Positions 16,962 to 24,388 of a stretch of 28,940 bases of DNA are shown piece after piece. Source of the stretch: Bacillota bacterium (GTDB lineage: Bacteria; Bacillota_A; Clostridia; Lachnospirales; Lachnospiraceae); assembly GCA_023443925.1 (NCBI GenBank), contig JAEZSL010000348.1, positions 1 through 28,940 on the forward strand, in the 5' to 3' direction. The position numbers were made by a program, and so were the translations under genes. Each line of letters starts with the position of its first letter. The first letter of the stretch is position 1. The notes below the pieces were generated by a model, which was given only the letters and a program-made list of their open reading frames with translations, was not told the origin of the DNA and made no database searches.

Positions 16962-17426
16962 TCAGAAGACTTTGGATTTAATGTCGTCATAGACCTTTTC
17001 ATAAAACTCAATCATTTTTTGATTCGTTGCTTCACGGGCATTAACGATATCTCTCCAACCCTCTGCTTTTGTAACAAAATTGAAATTACAACAATTATCA
17101 GGTATTGGTAACTCATCCATTCTACTCATATCTTCAATCGCTTTATTTAGATACACATTATCAGTTCTAATCGTTTCAATTTGTTTTAAAATATATTCAA
17201 CAGTAACTTTTCCTTGTATTTTTTCATCAACAATTACTTCTTTATTTTCATTCATTAAATTTTCCTCCAAATATTCATCTGGCGGACACACAAGGCAAAT
17301 GGTAGTATCATTTACGAAGCGCGCCCTGCCTTTTTTAATAAGACCATTCGCTCTTTTCAGATAGGTCGCTTCATATTCATTGCCTTGCTCATCAATAACA
17401 GTAAAGTTTTTTTCTATGGGTATCAT
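16962..17426 (-). CDS. Conserved hypothetical protein downstream of the Shango operon
   Basis: 154 residues from ATG 17426. A GGGGG run directly abuts this ATG, so the start is uncertain, and the frame stays open to 17528. The N-terminal ~50 residues (VIDEQGNEYEATYLKRANGL, then KKGRARFVNDTTICLVCPP) form a compact domain that I associate with uncharacterised clostridial proteins. The rest is helical and acidic with DNCCNFNF in the middle. No enzymatic motif seen. It follows the helicase gene in the same orientation after 161 bp and ends at its own terminator. Whether it belongs to the defence locus is open. Confidence 0.6.
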   Translation of the reverse strand: MIPIEKNFTVIDEQGNEYEATYLKRANGLIKKGRARFVNDTTICLVCPPDEYLEENLMNENKEVIVDEKIQGKVTVEYILKQIETIRTDNVYLNKAIEDMSRMDELPIPDNCCNFNFVTKAEGWRDIVNAREATNQKMIEFYEKVYDDIKSKVF

Positions 17427-17587
17427 CCCCCTTGTTTTTTGATTTGCAAGTAGATATCTGTTTTTTATAATGGGTGCCGTCCCCATATCTATAAATAATA
17501 TCGCATATATAAAATAAGTTGTCAACAAAATATTTCCTAATATTAGTAATTAATCTGCATGAAAAAGATTGCTATCAACACTTTGTA

Positions 17588-19786
17588 TTATAATAGTGCA
17601 TTCTTAAGTCCTTCAAAATCAAGATAATCTTCGATGAATTGCTTGCGAAGGAGTTCCAGGGGGATGAACTCATTATACTTCCCGTCTATCTGCACCTTGT
17701 CAGGCAACGGCAGATCATAAAGGTTAAGGTCACTACGAAGGATTTCATAGATGATATTACTAAGCTCCTCTTTTGTCCCATCAAAAATAACCTCGAGATA
17801 AACACAGGTAATCCAGGGAAGTTTGCTCTTTATTTTTCTGTGCCGTAAAGCGTAATTTAAGGTCATTAATTGTCTTGTTCCCACCCAGGGGAAGATGGCG
17901 AATTTTTTGTCAGACAGCGGGGTCACGAGATTATCCAATATGCCGCTGTTGCGGGTAATATATTGAATTTCTGCTAACCGTTCCTGGCAGCGGACGCTTA
18001 AATAAGGATACGTATCGTTCTCTTTTAGAACACTACGCACTTTACGGACAAGAACGGTATGGAGCTCGGCGTTAAAGTCCACATTCCAGTCCACAACTGA
18101 TACACCGGGAACCTTTTTCACAAAGATAACCTTTGATTTTTCATTAACATCCACCGTCTCCCATGATATACCTGCCAACGCAAAACGGGTACCAACGGGG
18201 TAAACTTTATCAACTGTACCAATGGTGCGGTTTTCATCTTTAACCAGCAGATATTCCGGTGCCAGGAACACAGTGAGGAATTTATGACTGTTTACGATTT
18301 TTTCGCCTTCGCGCCCGATAATCAGCCCACCATGCTCGGTGCGCTGCAGCTGATCCAGGTTTATCATATGAGTAAGCAGCCATTTATAATCCTCCTTGGG
18401 AATGTTTTTAAAACATCCTAAGGTAAGTATAGACTGGGCAAGGCCTGCCGGGGACATCTCACCGTTGCTTTTTAAGCTGCTCATAGTCTGGTGATATAAA
18501 AGATTATAAGCATGATCCAGCGGCGGGATAGGCTCCATCCAGTGATCTTTGATATAAAGCTCAATAATACCAATGGTCCGTATAAATTCCCAATTGATTG
18601 GTCCGAGAATATCTGCGGAATTTATTCGAATGCTCTCCACAAAAGTAAAAAGCAGTTGTGGAACTTGTCCCCTCCGCCCGCATCGGCCTAAACGCTGTGC
18701 GAAACTGGAGACATTGAGCGGTGCCCCCACTTGAACAGCCTGATCCAGAGAACCGATATCAATACCCAGCTCTAATGTAACGGTAGCTCCCGTCACAATC
18801 TTTTCATCCGCAGATTTCATTTCATCCTCTGTATTTTCCCGCAGCAGAGCCGAAACATTACCGTGGTGAACCCGGTAAACATCCGGGGCTTTATTCTGAA
18901 GGGCTATTTCTCGTAAATGAGCAAGGACGAATTCTGTCTCCTCCCGGCTGTTGGTGAATATTATCGTCTTTTTATCCAGGGTTTGTCGGAACAAATATTC
19001 ATAATGTTCCCGGTCACCTATATCCCCGGTGTTGACATCGACAACATTACCGCTTCCGTCTCTCGTGGTAAGATCCCGTTCTTCTGAATAATTTACAAAG
19101 CGTTCAATATGAAGCCTGATACGTTTTTTTCCTTCTTCAACAATGGGAGCTGCACATTCCCGGCCGGTACCCATATTCAACCAGTTTTTCGCCAGTGAAA
19201 CATCCCCCAATGTTGCAGATAAACCAATCCGTCTCGGGTTGACACTTGTCAGTTGCTTAAGCCGCTCAAGAACACATAGCAGTTGTAACCCCCGGACATC
19301 CCGCATGAAGTAGTGAATCTCGTCAATGATAACAAACCGCAAATCAGAGAACAAAGACAGACAGGCACCACGTTTATTGGTAATCAGGCTTTCTAATGAC
19401 TCCGGTGTGATTTGCAGCAAACCTTCCGGATTTTTAATAAGCTTATTCTTTTGGGTCTGTGAAGCATCGCCATGCCATTTTGTAACGGGAATATTGGAAT
19501 CCAGCAGCATCTGTTCCAATCGCTTAAATTGGTCATTGATCAATGCCTTGAGCGGTGATATATACATAACCCCCACTGAGCTTGACGGTTTATTATATAA
19601 TTCGGTAAGCACCGGCAGAAAGGCCGCTTCTGTCTTACCGGAAGCAGTTCCGGATGACAGCAGCAGATTGTCGTCGGTGTCAAAGATAACCTCACAGGCA
19701 GCTACCTGGTTACCTCGTAATTCTTCCCACTTATTTTGATAAATAAAATCCTGAATAAAAGGCGCCAGCCTGTTAAAAACATCCAT
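17588..19786 (-). CDS. sngC: DExH-box helicase of the Shango anti-phage system
   Basis: 732 residues, a superfamily 2 helicase related to Lhr/BrxHI but much shorter than full Lhr (about 1,500). Motif I GTASGKT (46-52), Ia ISPLKALINDQ (76-86), II DEIH (155-158), III SAT (190-192), V LGIDIG (340-345) and VI QRLGRCGRRG (364-373) are all intact, so ATP-driven nucleic-acid unwinding or translocation is expected. The C-terminal ~340 residues are accessory. Five bases separate the ATPase stop from this ATG, and its GAGGT ribosome site lies in the last codons of the ATPase gene, so translation is coupled. With the TerB protein and ATPase upstream this reproduces the Shango gene set. The homology is clear; activity in this host is inferred. 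Confidence 0.88.
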   Translation of the reverse strand: MDVFNRLAPFIQDFIYQNKWEELRGNQVAACEVIFDTDDNLLLSSGTASGKTEAAFLPVLTELYNKPSSSVGVMYISPLKALINDQFKRLEQMLLDSNIPVTKWHGDASQTQKNKLIKNPEGLLQITPESLESLITNKRGACLSLFSDLRFVIIDEIHYFMRDVRGLQLLCVLERLKQLTSVNPRRIGLSATLGDVSLAKNWLNMGTGRECAAPIVEEGKKRIRLHIERFVNYSEERDLTTRDGSGNVVDVNTGDIGDREHYEYLFRQTLDKKTIIFTNSREETEFVLAHLREIALQNKAPDVYRVHHGNVSALLRENTEDEMKSADEKIVTGATVTLELGIDIGSLDQAVQVGAPLNVSSFAQRLGRCGRRGQVPQLLFTFVESIRINSADILGPINWEFIRTIGIIELYIKDHWMEPIPPLDHAYNLLYHQTMSSLKSNGEMSPAGLAQSILTLGCFKNIPKEDYKWLLTHMINLDQLQRTEHGGLIIGREGEKIVNSHKFLTVFLAPEYLLVKDENRTIGTVDKVYPVGTRFALAGISWETVDVNEKSKVIFVKKVPGVSVVDWNVDFNAELHTVLVRKVRSVLKENDTYPYLSVRCQERLAEIQYITRNSGILDNLVTPLSDKKFAIFPWVGTRQLMTLNYALRHRKIKSKLPWITCVYLEVIFDGTKEELSNIIYEILRSDLNLYDLPLPDKVQIDGKYNEFIPLELLRKQFIEDYLDFEGLKNALL

Positions 19787-19791
19787 AATCT

Positions 19792-21114
19792 TTATACCTC
19801 AAATTCCTGGAATTCACTGTGTATGATTTCGTCCGTCACACCGCCTTTGGCCATTTCAAAGCTGTTATCGCCTAAAATCTCTGAAACACTTTTCTGCGGA
19901 TTCTGGTGCAGGATGTTGACCAGTTCGATGAAATCACGGATAATCTCACGCGGGGTAATGTGTGTCTGTGCACCGACACGGTTATATTCAACCGTTAAGA
20001 AATAAACCAATTCATCATGGGATAAGGTTGAAGTATAGTTATAAAGCTGCGCATGTATGTTCATAAGCTTTTCCACAAGAACATACATCTCCTCCTGTGA
20101 CAGCATCTGCAGCCGGATGATGGGTGCCGACAGGTCCTTGATATCAGAGGTAGCAAAGTGTCCCTCCGCCAGACGTGAGCGTAAGGCTTCATAGCTGAAT
20201 ACACCTTTATACTTGTCCTCGATACATTGAGGTGTCCCACCCATAAGGAAGCCGATATGGCTCGCTTTTCCCTGTAATACATCATTATACATTGTAAGGA
20301 TTTTCTCATAATTATTTGCTCTGGTAATAGAATTCGGTATTTTGAAGATATTGACCAGTTCGTCTATTACCACAAGCATTCCTTTATAACCGGCTCCTAC
20401 CAGGAACGCCGCAAATATCTTCAAGAAGTCATACCAGGTCTCATCATTGACAATGAAATTGATACCCAAATCTTCCTTTGCTTCTTTTCTGGATGGATAT
20501 TCGCCTCGAAACCATTTGAGCACATTTGATTTCATGGCTGTATCATCCTGTTTGTAAGCCTTCCAATATGTGACTACAGCCTTGGCGAATTCAAAGCCAT
20601 TAACCATTCCTTCAAGGGAACCTGCCACTGCATATATTTGTCTTTCGACCAGATTATCAAATTCCTCTTCACCCACAACAGACTGCGCCTTAACCGATGC
20701 TTGAATACCGGATATCCATTTTTCAAGTATCAAGGGAAGTGCTCCGCCATCTGGTTTTGATTTGGTAGAAAGATTCTGAATCAACTCTTTATAGGTAGCC
20801 AATCCCTGGCCTTTGGTACCTGCAAAACGGCGTTCCGGTGAAAGATCTGCATCCACCACCACAAAGCCCTTGGCTGTAGCGTAATTTCGGATTGTCTGAA
20901 GCAGAAAACTCTTCCCGCTGCCGTATTTACCGACAATGAAACGAAAAGAAGCACTGCCTTCCTCAATCATTTCAATATCATGCAGTATGGCGGCAATCTC
21001 CTGGGTTCTGCCAACCGTGATGTATTCCAGGCCTACTCTGGGCACAACTCCGCCTTTTAATGCGTTTATTAATATATTTGCTATTCTGTTTGGTACTTGA
21101 CTTGTCATACTCAT
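19792..21114 (-). CDS. sngB: P-loop ATPase of the Shango anti-phage system (BREX ATP-binding domain type)
   Basis: 440 residues. Walker A GKYGSGKS is at 62-69 and Walker B GMLVVIDE at 245-252. The N-terminal block (VPRVGLEYITVGRTQEIAAI) is that of the DUF2791/BrxD-like BREX ATP-binding family. In Shango this ATPase works with the TerB protein and helicase. The start overlaps the sngA stop as ATGA. A second ATG two codons later has a slightly better distance to GGTAGG and may be used instead. The tight packing (4-nt overlap upstream, 5-nt gap downstream) indicates fixed stoichiometry. It could also be read as part of a BREX-like module, but no PglX methylase or PglZ is present. Confidence 0.88.
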   Translation of the reverse strand: MSMTSQVPNRIANILINALKGGVVPRVGLEYITVGRTQEIAAILHDIEMIEEGSASFRFIVGKYGSGKSFLLQTIRNYATAKGFVVVDADLSPERRFAGTKGQGLATYKELIQNLSTKSKPDGGALPLILEKWISGIQASVKAQSVVGEEEFDNLVERQIYAVAGSLEGMVNGFEFAKAVVTYWKAYKQDDTAMKSNVLKWFRGEYPSRKEAKEDLGINFIVNDETWYDFLKIFAAFLVGAGYKGMLVVIDELVNIFKIPNSITRANNYEKILTMYNDVLQGKASHIGFLMGGTPQCIEDKYKGVFSYEALRSRLAEGHFATSDIKDLSAPIIRLQMLSQEEMYVLVEKLMNIHAQLYNYTSTLSHDELVYFLTVEYNRVGAQTHITPREIIRDFIELVNILHQNPQKSVSEILGDNSFEMAKGGVTDEIIHSEFQEFEV

Positions 21115-22814
21115 CCTACCAATTCCTTTACTTGTTCTTTATAGTCTTCATATAAAGCAAATTCATCATCTAAAAGGTTATCACCAATAATATCTATCGC
21201 CTTTTCATTGATTCCATCCACCAGAACCTCCAGCATGATTCCGCATTCAACCGCATATTTCTTTAATTCTGTCTCACCATGCAGCACTACGGACAACGCT
21301 TTAATTTCGACTTCGTTCAATATAGTCTTCAAACTCGCCCAAGAATCATCCACGGGAGCCTGCCCGGTTTCAGGCGGTGCCATAGAAGGCTTGTCCTCCA
21401 TTACAATATCAAATAAACTAAGCTGTTTATGAACAGGCATAACCGGAATAATCTCTTTTTCCTGTTCTGGCACAATTAGTTTTTCCTGTATAATAAGTGC
21501 TTCCTGTTTAATTCGGGACAATGCGGCCTGATCCACTACTACCACCGTTTTGGTTGCTTCTTTGTAGAATTCAGTTACCGAGCCATTTATAACTGCTTCA
21601 AGCGATAGACCTGCTGCCTTTAATTTAGCGGGGGCTTCATGGGTCACTGTATTAATATTGGCCGAAAGCTTAAACTTATAGTTCGTAACCTTCCTCAAAA
21701 CAACTTCCATCTGCTTCATAATGTATCCTACCAGCTGCCCGCCGTTTTCGGAGGTGATAACCTTGCTGAATGCCCATTTATTATTACTGCATATATAAAT
21801 TTCATTCTCAGATAGGATAATCCGCCTGTCTGCCTGCTTCATCCATGGATAAAATAATGCATCCTTAAACGGCTTCCATTCCGTCAGTTTCTTTTTCGCT
21901 TGAAAAATCGAATCATCAAAATGAATCCCGCTGTCTTTAAATGTCTGCCTGAGCTTATTGATTACGCAGCCGAAACAATCCTTAATCAATTTTTCTTTAT
22001 CGTCTGTAAAAAAGGTTGATTTTCTTATATCATATTTTGATATAGCGCTGAACAATTCGAAATCGTCATCGGTATCCGTCATTTTAGGATAATATTCGCT
22101 AAGATTGTTGGTATCAATAAATTCCTTAAACGAATGGCTCAGTTCGTAGTAAATATGATAATCCTTCAGCCATCTTAGTACGTATTTGTCGATGGATTTA
22201 TTAAACGCACCAAAAGCCCTCCAGAAAGACATCAGTTGATTAAGTCCATCCTGCGGATCGTTTACTCCGATGTTGCTTAACAGCTCATAGAGATAAAGAA
22301 ATACGTAAGATAAGGAAATATCAGCTACATTCCCTTTTCTAACCTCTGAGCGCCAGGTAAAATAAGTCCGGAGCTGCTCATAGCCCATCATTTGATAATA
22401 TGGAAAATATTGTGAAAACTCTACATAATCAGAATAATCATCGGTAAAATCTTTCATAAATATACCTTGTTTATAAAAAATTCTCGCATTATCCTGCTGA
22501 ACCCGGCGATCATAAAATCTCGAATAATCAAAATTGGAAGCGTGTGTTCTTGCAATTTCTCTCATCCGTCGAAAAAGCTCCCGCTTCTCGTCCCTCTTAG
22601 GCTCCTCTATTCTTTGAGACTTCAACACAAATTTACCAACACCTGGTATAGGAGAAGAATCATATTCAATCTCATAAAACGAACCTTCGTCAAAAGAAAC
22701 CCCTTCGGCAGCTTTCGTATAAGGCAGCTCTTTTTCAGCCCCGTCTCCTTGAACCTGCCGGCGCCCGGGAATTTTATATGAATCATATTTTTTATCTATA
22801 TTATACCCGTCCAT
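21111..22814 (-). CDS. sngA: TerB_N/TerB_C domain protein of the Shango anti-phage system
   Basis: 567 residues. The TerB_N domain lies at about 125-330, with FSQYFPYYQMMGYEQLRTYF, then TWRSEVRKGNVADISLSYVF and YELLSNIGVNDPQDGL. The C-terminal TerB_C domain is at about 425-565 (VVVDQAALSRIKQEA; then EKAIDIIGDNLLDDE and YEDYKEQ). A low-complexity linker (about 450-490) separates them. TerB domains were first linked to tellurite resistance and are now known in phage defence; this is the Shango TerB component and probably the sensor or scaffold. ATG with AGGAGG six bases upstream. First gene of the three-gene operon, with its own promoter candidate and inverted repeat in the 115-bp gap after the repressor gene. 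Confidence 0.88.
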   Translation of the reverse strand: MDGYNIDKKYDSYKIPGRRQVQGDGAEKELPYTKAAEGVSFDEGSFYEIEYDSSPIPGVGKFVLKSQRIEEPKRDEKRELFRRMREIARTHASNFDYSRFYDRRVQQDNARIFYKQGIFMKDFTDDYSDYVEFSQYFPYYQMMGYEQLRTYFTWRSEVRKGNVADISLSYVFLYLYELLSNIGVNDPQDGLNQLMSFWRAFGAFNKSIDKYVLRWLKDYHIYYELSHSFKEFIDTNNLSEYYPKMTDTDDDFELFSAISKYDIRKSTFFTDDKEKLIKDCFGCVINKLRQTFKDSGIHFDDSIFQAKKKLTEWKPFKDALFYPWMKQADRRIILSENEIYICSNNKWAFSKVITSENGGQLVGYIMKQMEVVLRKVTNYKFKLSANINTVTHEAPAKLKAAGLSLEAVINGSVTEFYKEATKTVVVVDQAALSRIKQEALIIQEKLIVPEQEKEIIPVMPVHKQLSLFDIVMEDKPSMAPPETGQAPVDDSWASLKTILNEVEIKALSVVLHGETELKKYAVECGIMLEVLVDGINEKAIDIIGDNLLDDEFALYEDYKEQVKELVG

Positions 22815-22838
22815 AGGTTTCCTCCTAAAAAGTTGTTC

Positions 22839-22910
22839 CAGGTAAGATTATTATATCGGTATTCTTACTTGTCGCAATCGTACTAAACTGTCTTCACCAT
22901 AATTTACCTG
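22839..22910. repeat. Inverted repeat bracketing the sngA promoter
   Basis: CAGGTAAGATTAT (22839-22851) and ATAATTTACCTG (22899-22910) are inverted copies that differ by one extra base. They flank the promoter candidate at 22850-22877 and lie at about the start of transcription and about 55 bp upstream, a layout compatible with two protein-binding sites or a leader hairpin. Confidence 0.5.
22850..22877 (-). promoter_or_regulatory. Promoter candidate for sngABC
   Basis: On the minus strand TTGCGA (22877-22872), a 16-bp spacer and TATAAT (22855-22850). It is about 36 bp ahead of the sngA start. Confidence 0.5.
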
Positions 22911-22929
22911 TAGTTCTCAACCCAAAGTA

Positions 22930-23490
22930 TTACCCGACAACCTTTCCAAATACTCTTAAATCGTTATGATCCAGAATTGGGATAGGGTCATATTCAGGAT
23001 TTAGTGAAATCAGATACCCCTCCCCAAGCTTTTTTAGATAAATATTGTTATTCAAAAGTAATATTCCTATCTCTCCTTCTTCAAGTCCCGGCTGTTCATG
23101 AATAAAGACAATCTGCCGGTCTATAAAGCGGGGCATCATGCTATTTCCACTCACTCTTACCGCATAATCAGCTAAACCTGGAACTGTACTATCAACCTCA
23201 ATCATCTCGTAAGAGCAATCGTCAAGATAATTACCATGACCTGCAGAGACCGGTATGTCATATAAGCGTAAGAGCCTTTTGCTGGCGAAAGCCTCTCGTA
23301 TATCCTTCACCCGGCAAATATCACAAATAGCCAGAAATGCCTCAATCGAGGGTTTTGACACTCCGGTCTCCCACTTACTAATGGTATATGTTTTTACGTC
23401 AAAACCTTTGTCTTTCAGGCGTTCAGCCATCTGTGCCCGAGATATCTTTGCAGTCTCCCGAACTTCTAATAATTTTTTTCCAAAGTTCAT
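22930..23490 (-). CDS. CI/LexA-like repressor: XRE helix-turn-helix plus S24 self-cleavage domain
   Basis: 186 residues from ATG 23490, chosen for GGAGGTG six bases upstream. The N-terminal XRE DNA-binding domain is at about 3-60 (ISRAQMAERLKDKGF; YTISKWETGVSKPSIEAFL). The C-terminal S24 peptidase domain is at about 80-186. All three elements of RecA-stimulated self-cleavage are visible: an Ala83-Gly84 bond in PVSAGHG, nucleophile Ser117 in VSGNSMMP, and general base Lys153 in YLKKL. Such proteins repress until DNA damage activates RecA, and then cut themselves. Location directly before sngABC, same strand, with palindromes in its own promoter region, makes it the likely regulator of the defence operon. 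Confidence 0.88.
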   Translation of the reverse strand: MNFGKKLLEVRETAKISRAQMAERLKDKGFDVKTYTISKWETGVSKPSIEAFLAICDICRVKDIREAFASKRLLRLYDIPVSAGHGNYLDDCSYEMIEVDSTVPGLADYAVRVSGNSMMPRFIDRQIVFIHEQPGLEEGEIGILLLNNNIYLKKLGEGYLISLNPEYDPIPILDHNDLRVFGKVVG

Positions 23491-23537
23491 GTTGAACACC
23501 TCCAAGATAATTATAAATAGTTTTTTTATTAAATACA

Positions 23538-23562
23538 ACTATAAAATTGCAGTTTCTGCAAT
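23538..23562 (-). promoter_or_regulatory. Operator O1 and -10 box of the repressor gene
   Basis: ATTGCAGTTTCTGCAAT (23546-23562) is a perfect 7-3-7 palindrome. Two bases downstream, on the minus strand, is TATAGT (23543-23538), a good -10. The palindrome thus fills the -10/-35 spacer, the classic place for an autorepressor site. The -35 itself is weak. Confidence 0.55.
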
Positions 23563-23564
23563 AA

Positions 23565-23605
23565 AAAGGTTAAATAAATGCAGAATGTGCATTTATTTAA
23601 CCTTT
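23565..23605 (-). terminator. 18-bp perfect inverted repeat, terminator-like
   Basis: AAAGGTTAAATAAATGCA (23565-23582) and TGCATTTATTTAACCTTT (23588-23605) pair perfectly around a 5-nt loop. On the minus strand the distal arm ends in TTTTT. It could terminate transcription from the DUF6273 gene while its centre serves as operator O2. Confidence 0.5.
23577..23593. promoter_or_regulatory. Operator O2, related to O1
   Basis: AATGCAGAATGTGCATT matches O1 at 12 of 17 positions, including both TGCA half-sites. Its centre is 31 bp (about three helical turns) from that of O1, as expected for cooperative binding of a CI-like repressor on one DNA face. It is also the centre of a longer 18-bp inverted repeat. 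Confidence 0.5.
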
Positions 23606-23619
23606 AGTTTGTTTTTGCT

Positions 23620-23651
23620 TTAATTATAACCTTGTACCTCTTAATTATAAC
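23620..23651. repeat. 11-bp direct repeat TTAATTATAAC, two copies 21 bp apart
   Basis: Identical copies at 23620-23630 and 23641-23651. Each holds a minus-strand TATAAT. The spacing is two helical turns. It lies upstream of the repressor operators. Function unknown. Confidence 0.5.
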
Positions 23652-23767
23652 TATAGAATATAAAAAGTCTTCTAATCAGGTAATGTATCTCCAATATTAA
23701 TTTGACTCCAATATATTGATAGCTGGCCAATATCTTCGGAACCAGGATCAAATTAATTCCGATTCAA

Positions 23768-24370
23768 TTACAGCTTCAGCCACAAAGCAGGGCGGACACC
23801 GCCTTTACATTCGCCTTCGGCGAGGTTGCCTTTTAATATATTGTTGCCTTGGATACCAATATTACCGTCAGGGTGAATGTACACAGCTTTTACATTAACA
23901 CGGCCGGGCGACCGAAGCCACCACCAATGATACCATTTTTCATTTTTATTTATTGCTATTCTTTTACTGTTGTTTTCATCTTTTCTTTGAAACCAATATC
24001 TTTGATTTTTTCCCGGGCTATACAGTTTTGAACTACTATCCCCGAAATATTGGCACGTTACTTCTTCAAGGCTTAGTAAAAATATGTAATCCCTTGTATC
24101 GGTGCCGCCTTTTGAACCATACCACTGATTGTCAGGATTTTTATTTATCACCGGAATTATTCTTGATTTATCTGCTGGGGTGAATTTGTTATAAAATTCA
24201 TCGTTAAGATATCTTCTTAATGAGCATTCTGCCCAGGTTATATCTTTATAAGCATTATGGTAAGCACGCTGTTCAATAATATTTTCAGTTATAATCAAAG
24301 CCGTATTGTTTTGTATGTCAAGGACTCGCCATTCATATTTATCGAATACTATTTTATCTCCTACTTGCAT
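23768..24370 (-). CDS. DUF6273 domain protein
   Basis: 200 residues, essentially a single DUF6273 domain. Family marks seen are the N-terminal KIVFDKYEWRVLDIQNNTAL, then WAECSLRRYLNDEFYNKF, the WWWLRSPG motif and the C-terminal GGVRPALWLKL. The domain is common in clostridial proteins, often as part of larger surface or phage-related proteins. This copy has no signal peptide or transmembrane helix. Its function is unknown. ATG with GGGAGG five bases upstream. It follows the MerR gene after 18 bp and is probably co-transcribed and MerR-controlled. Confidence 0.82.
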   Translation of the reverse strand: MQVGDKIVFDKYEWRVLDIQNNTALIITENIIEQRAYHNAYKDITWAECSLRRYLNDEFYNKFTPADKSRIIPVINKNPDNQWYGSKGGTDTRDYIFLLSLEEVTCQYFGDSSSKLYSPGKNQRYWFQRKDENNSKRIAINKNEKWYHWWWLRSPGRVNVKAVYIHPDGNIGIQGNNILKGNLAEGECKGGVRPALWLKL

Positions 24371-24388
24371 AAGTGCCTCCCCTGTATT

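Noticed and set aside
17588..21114. Part of a BREX or DISARM system because of the BREX-type ATPase and Lhr-like helicase
   Set aside because: There is no PglX methylase, PglZ or DrmB gene, and the TerB protein plus gene order fit Shango better.
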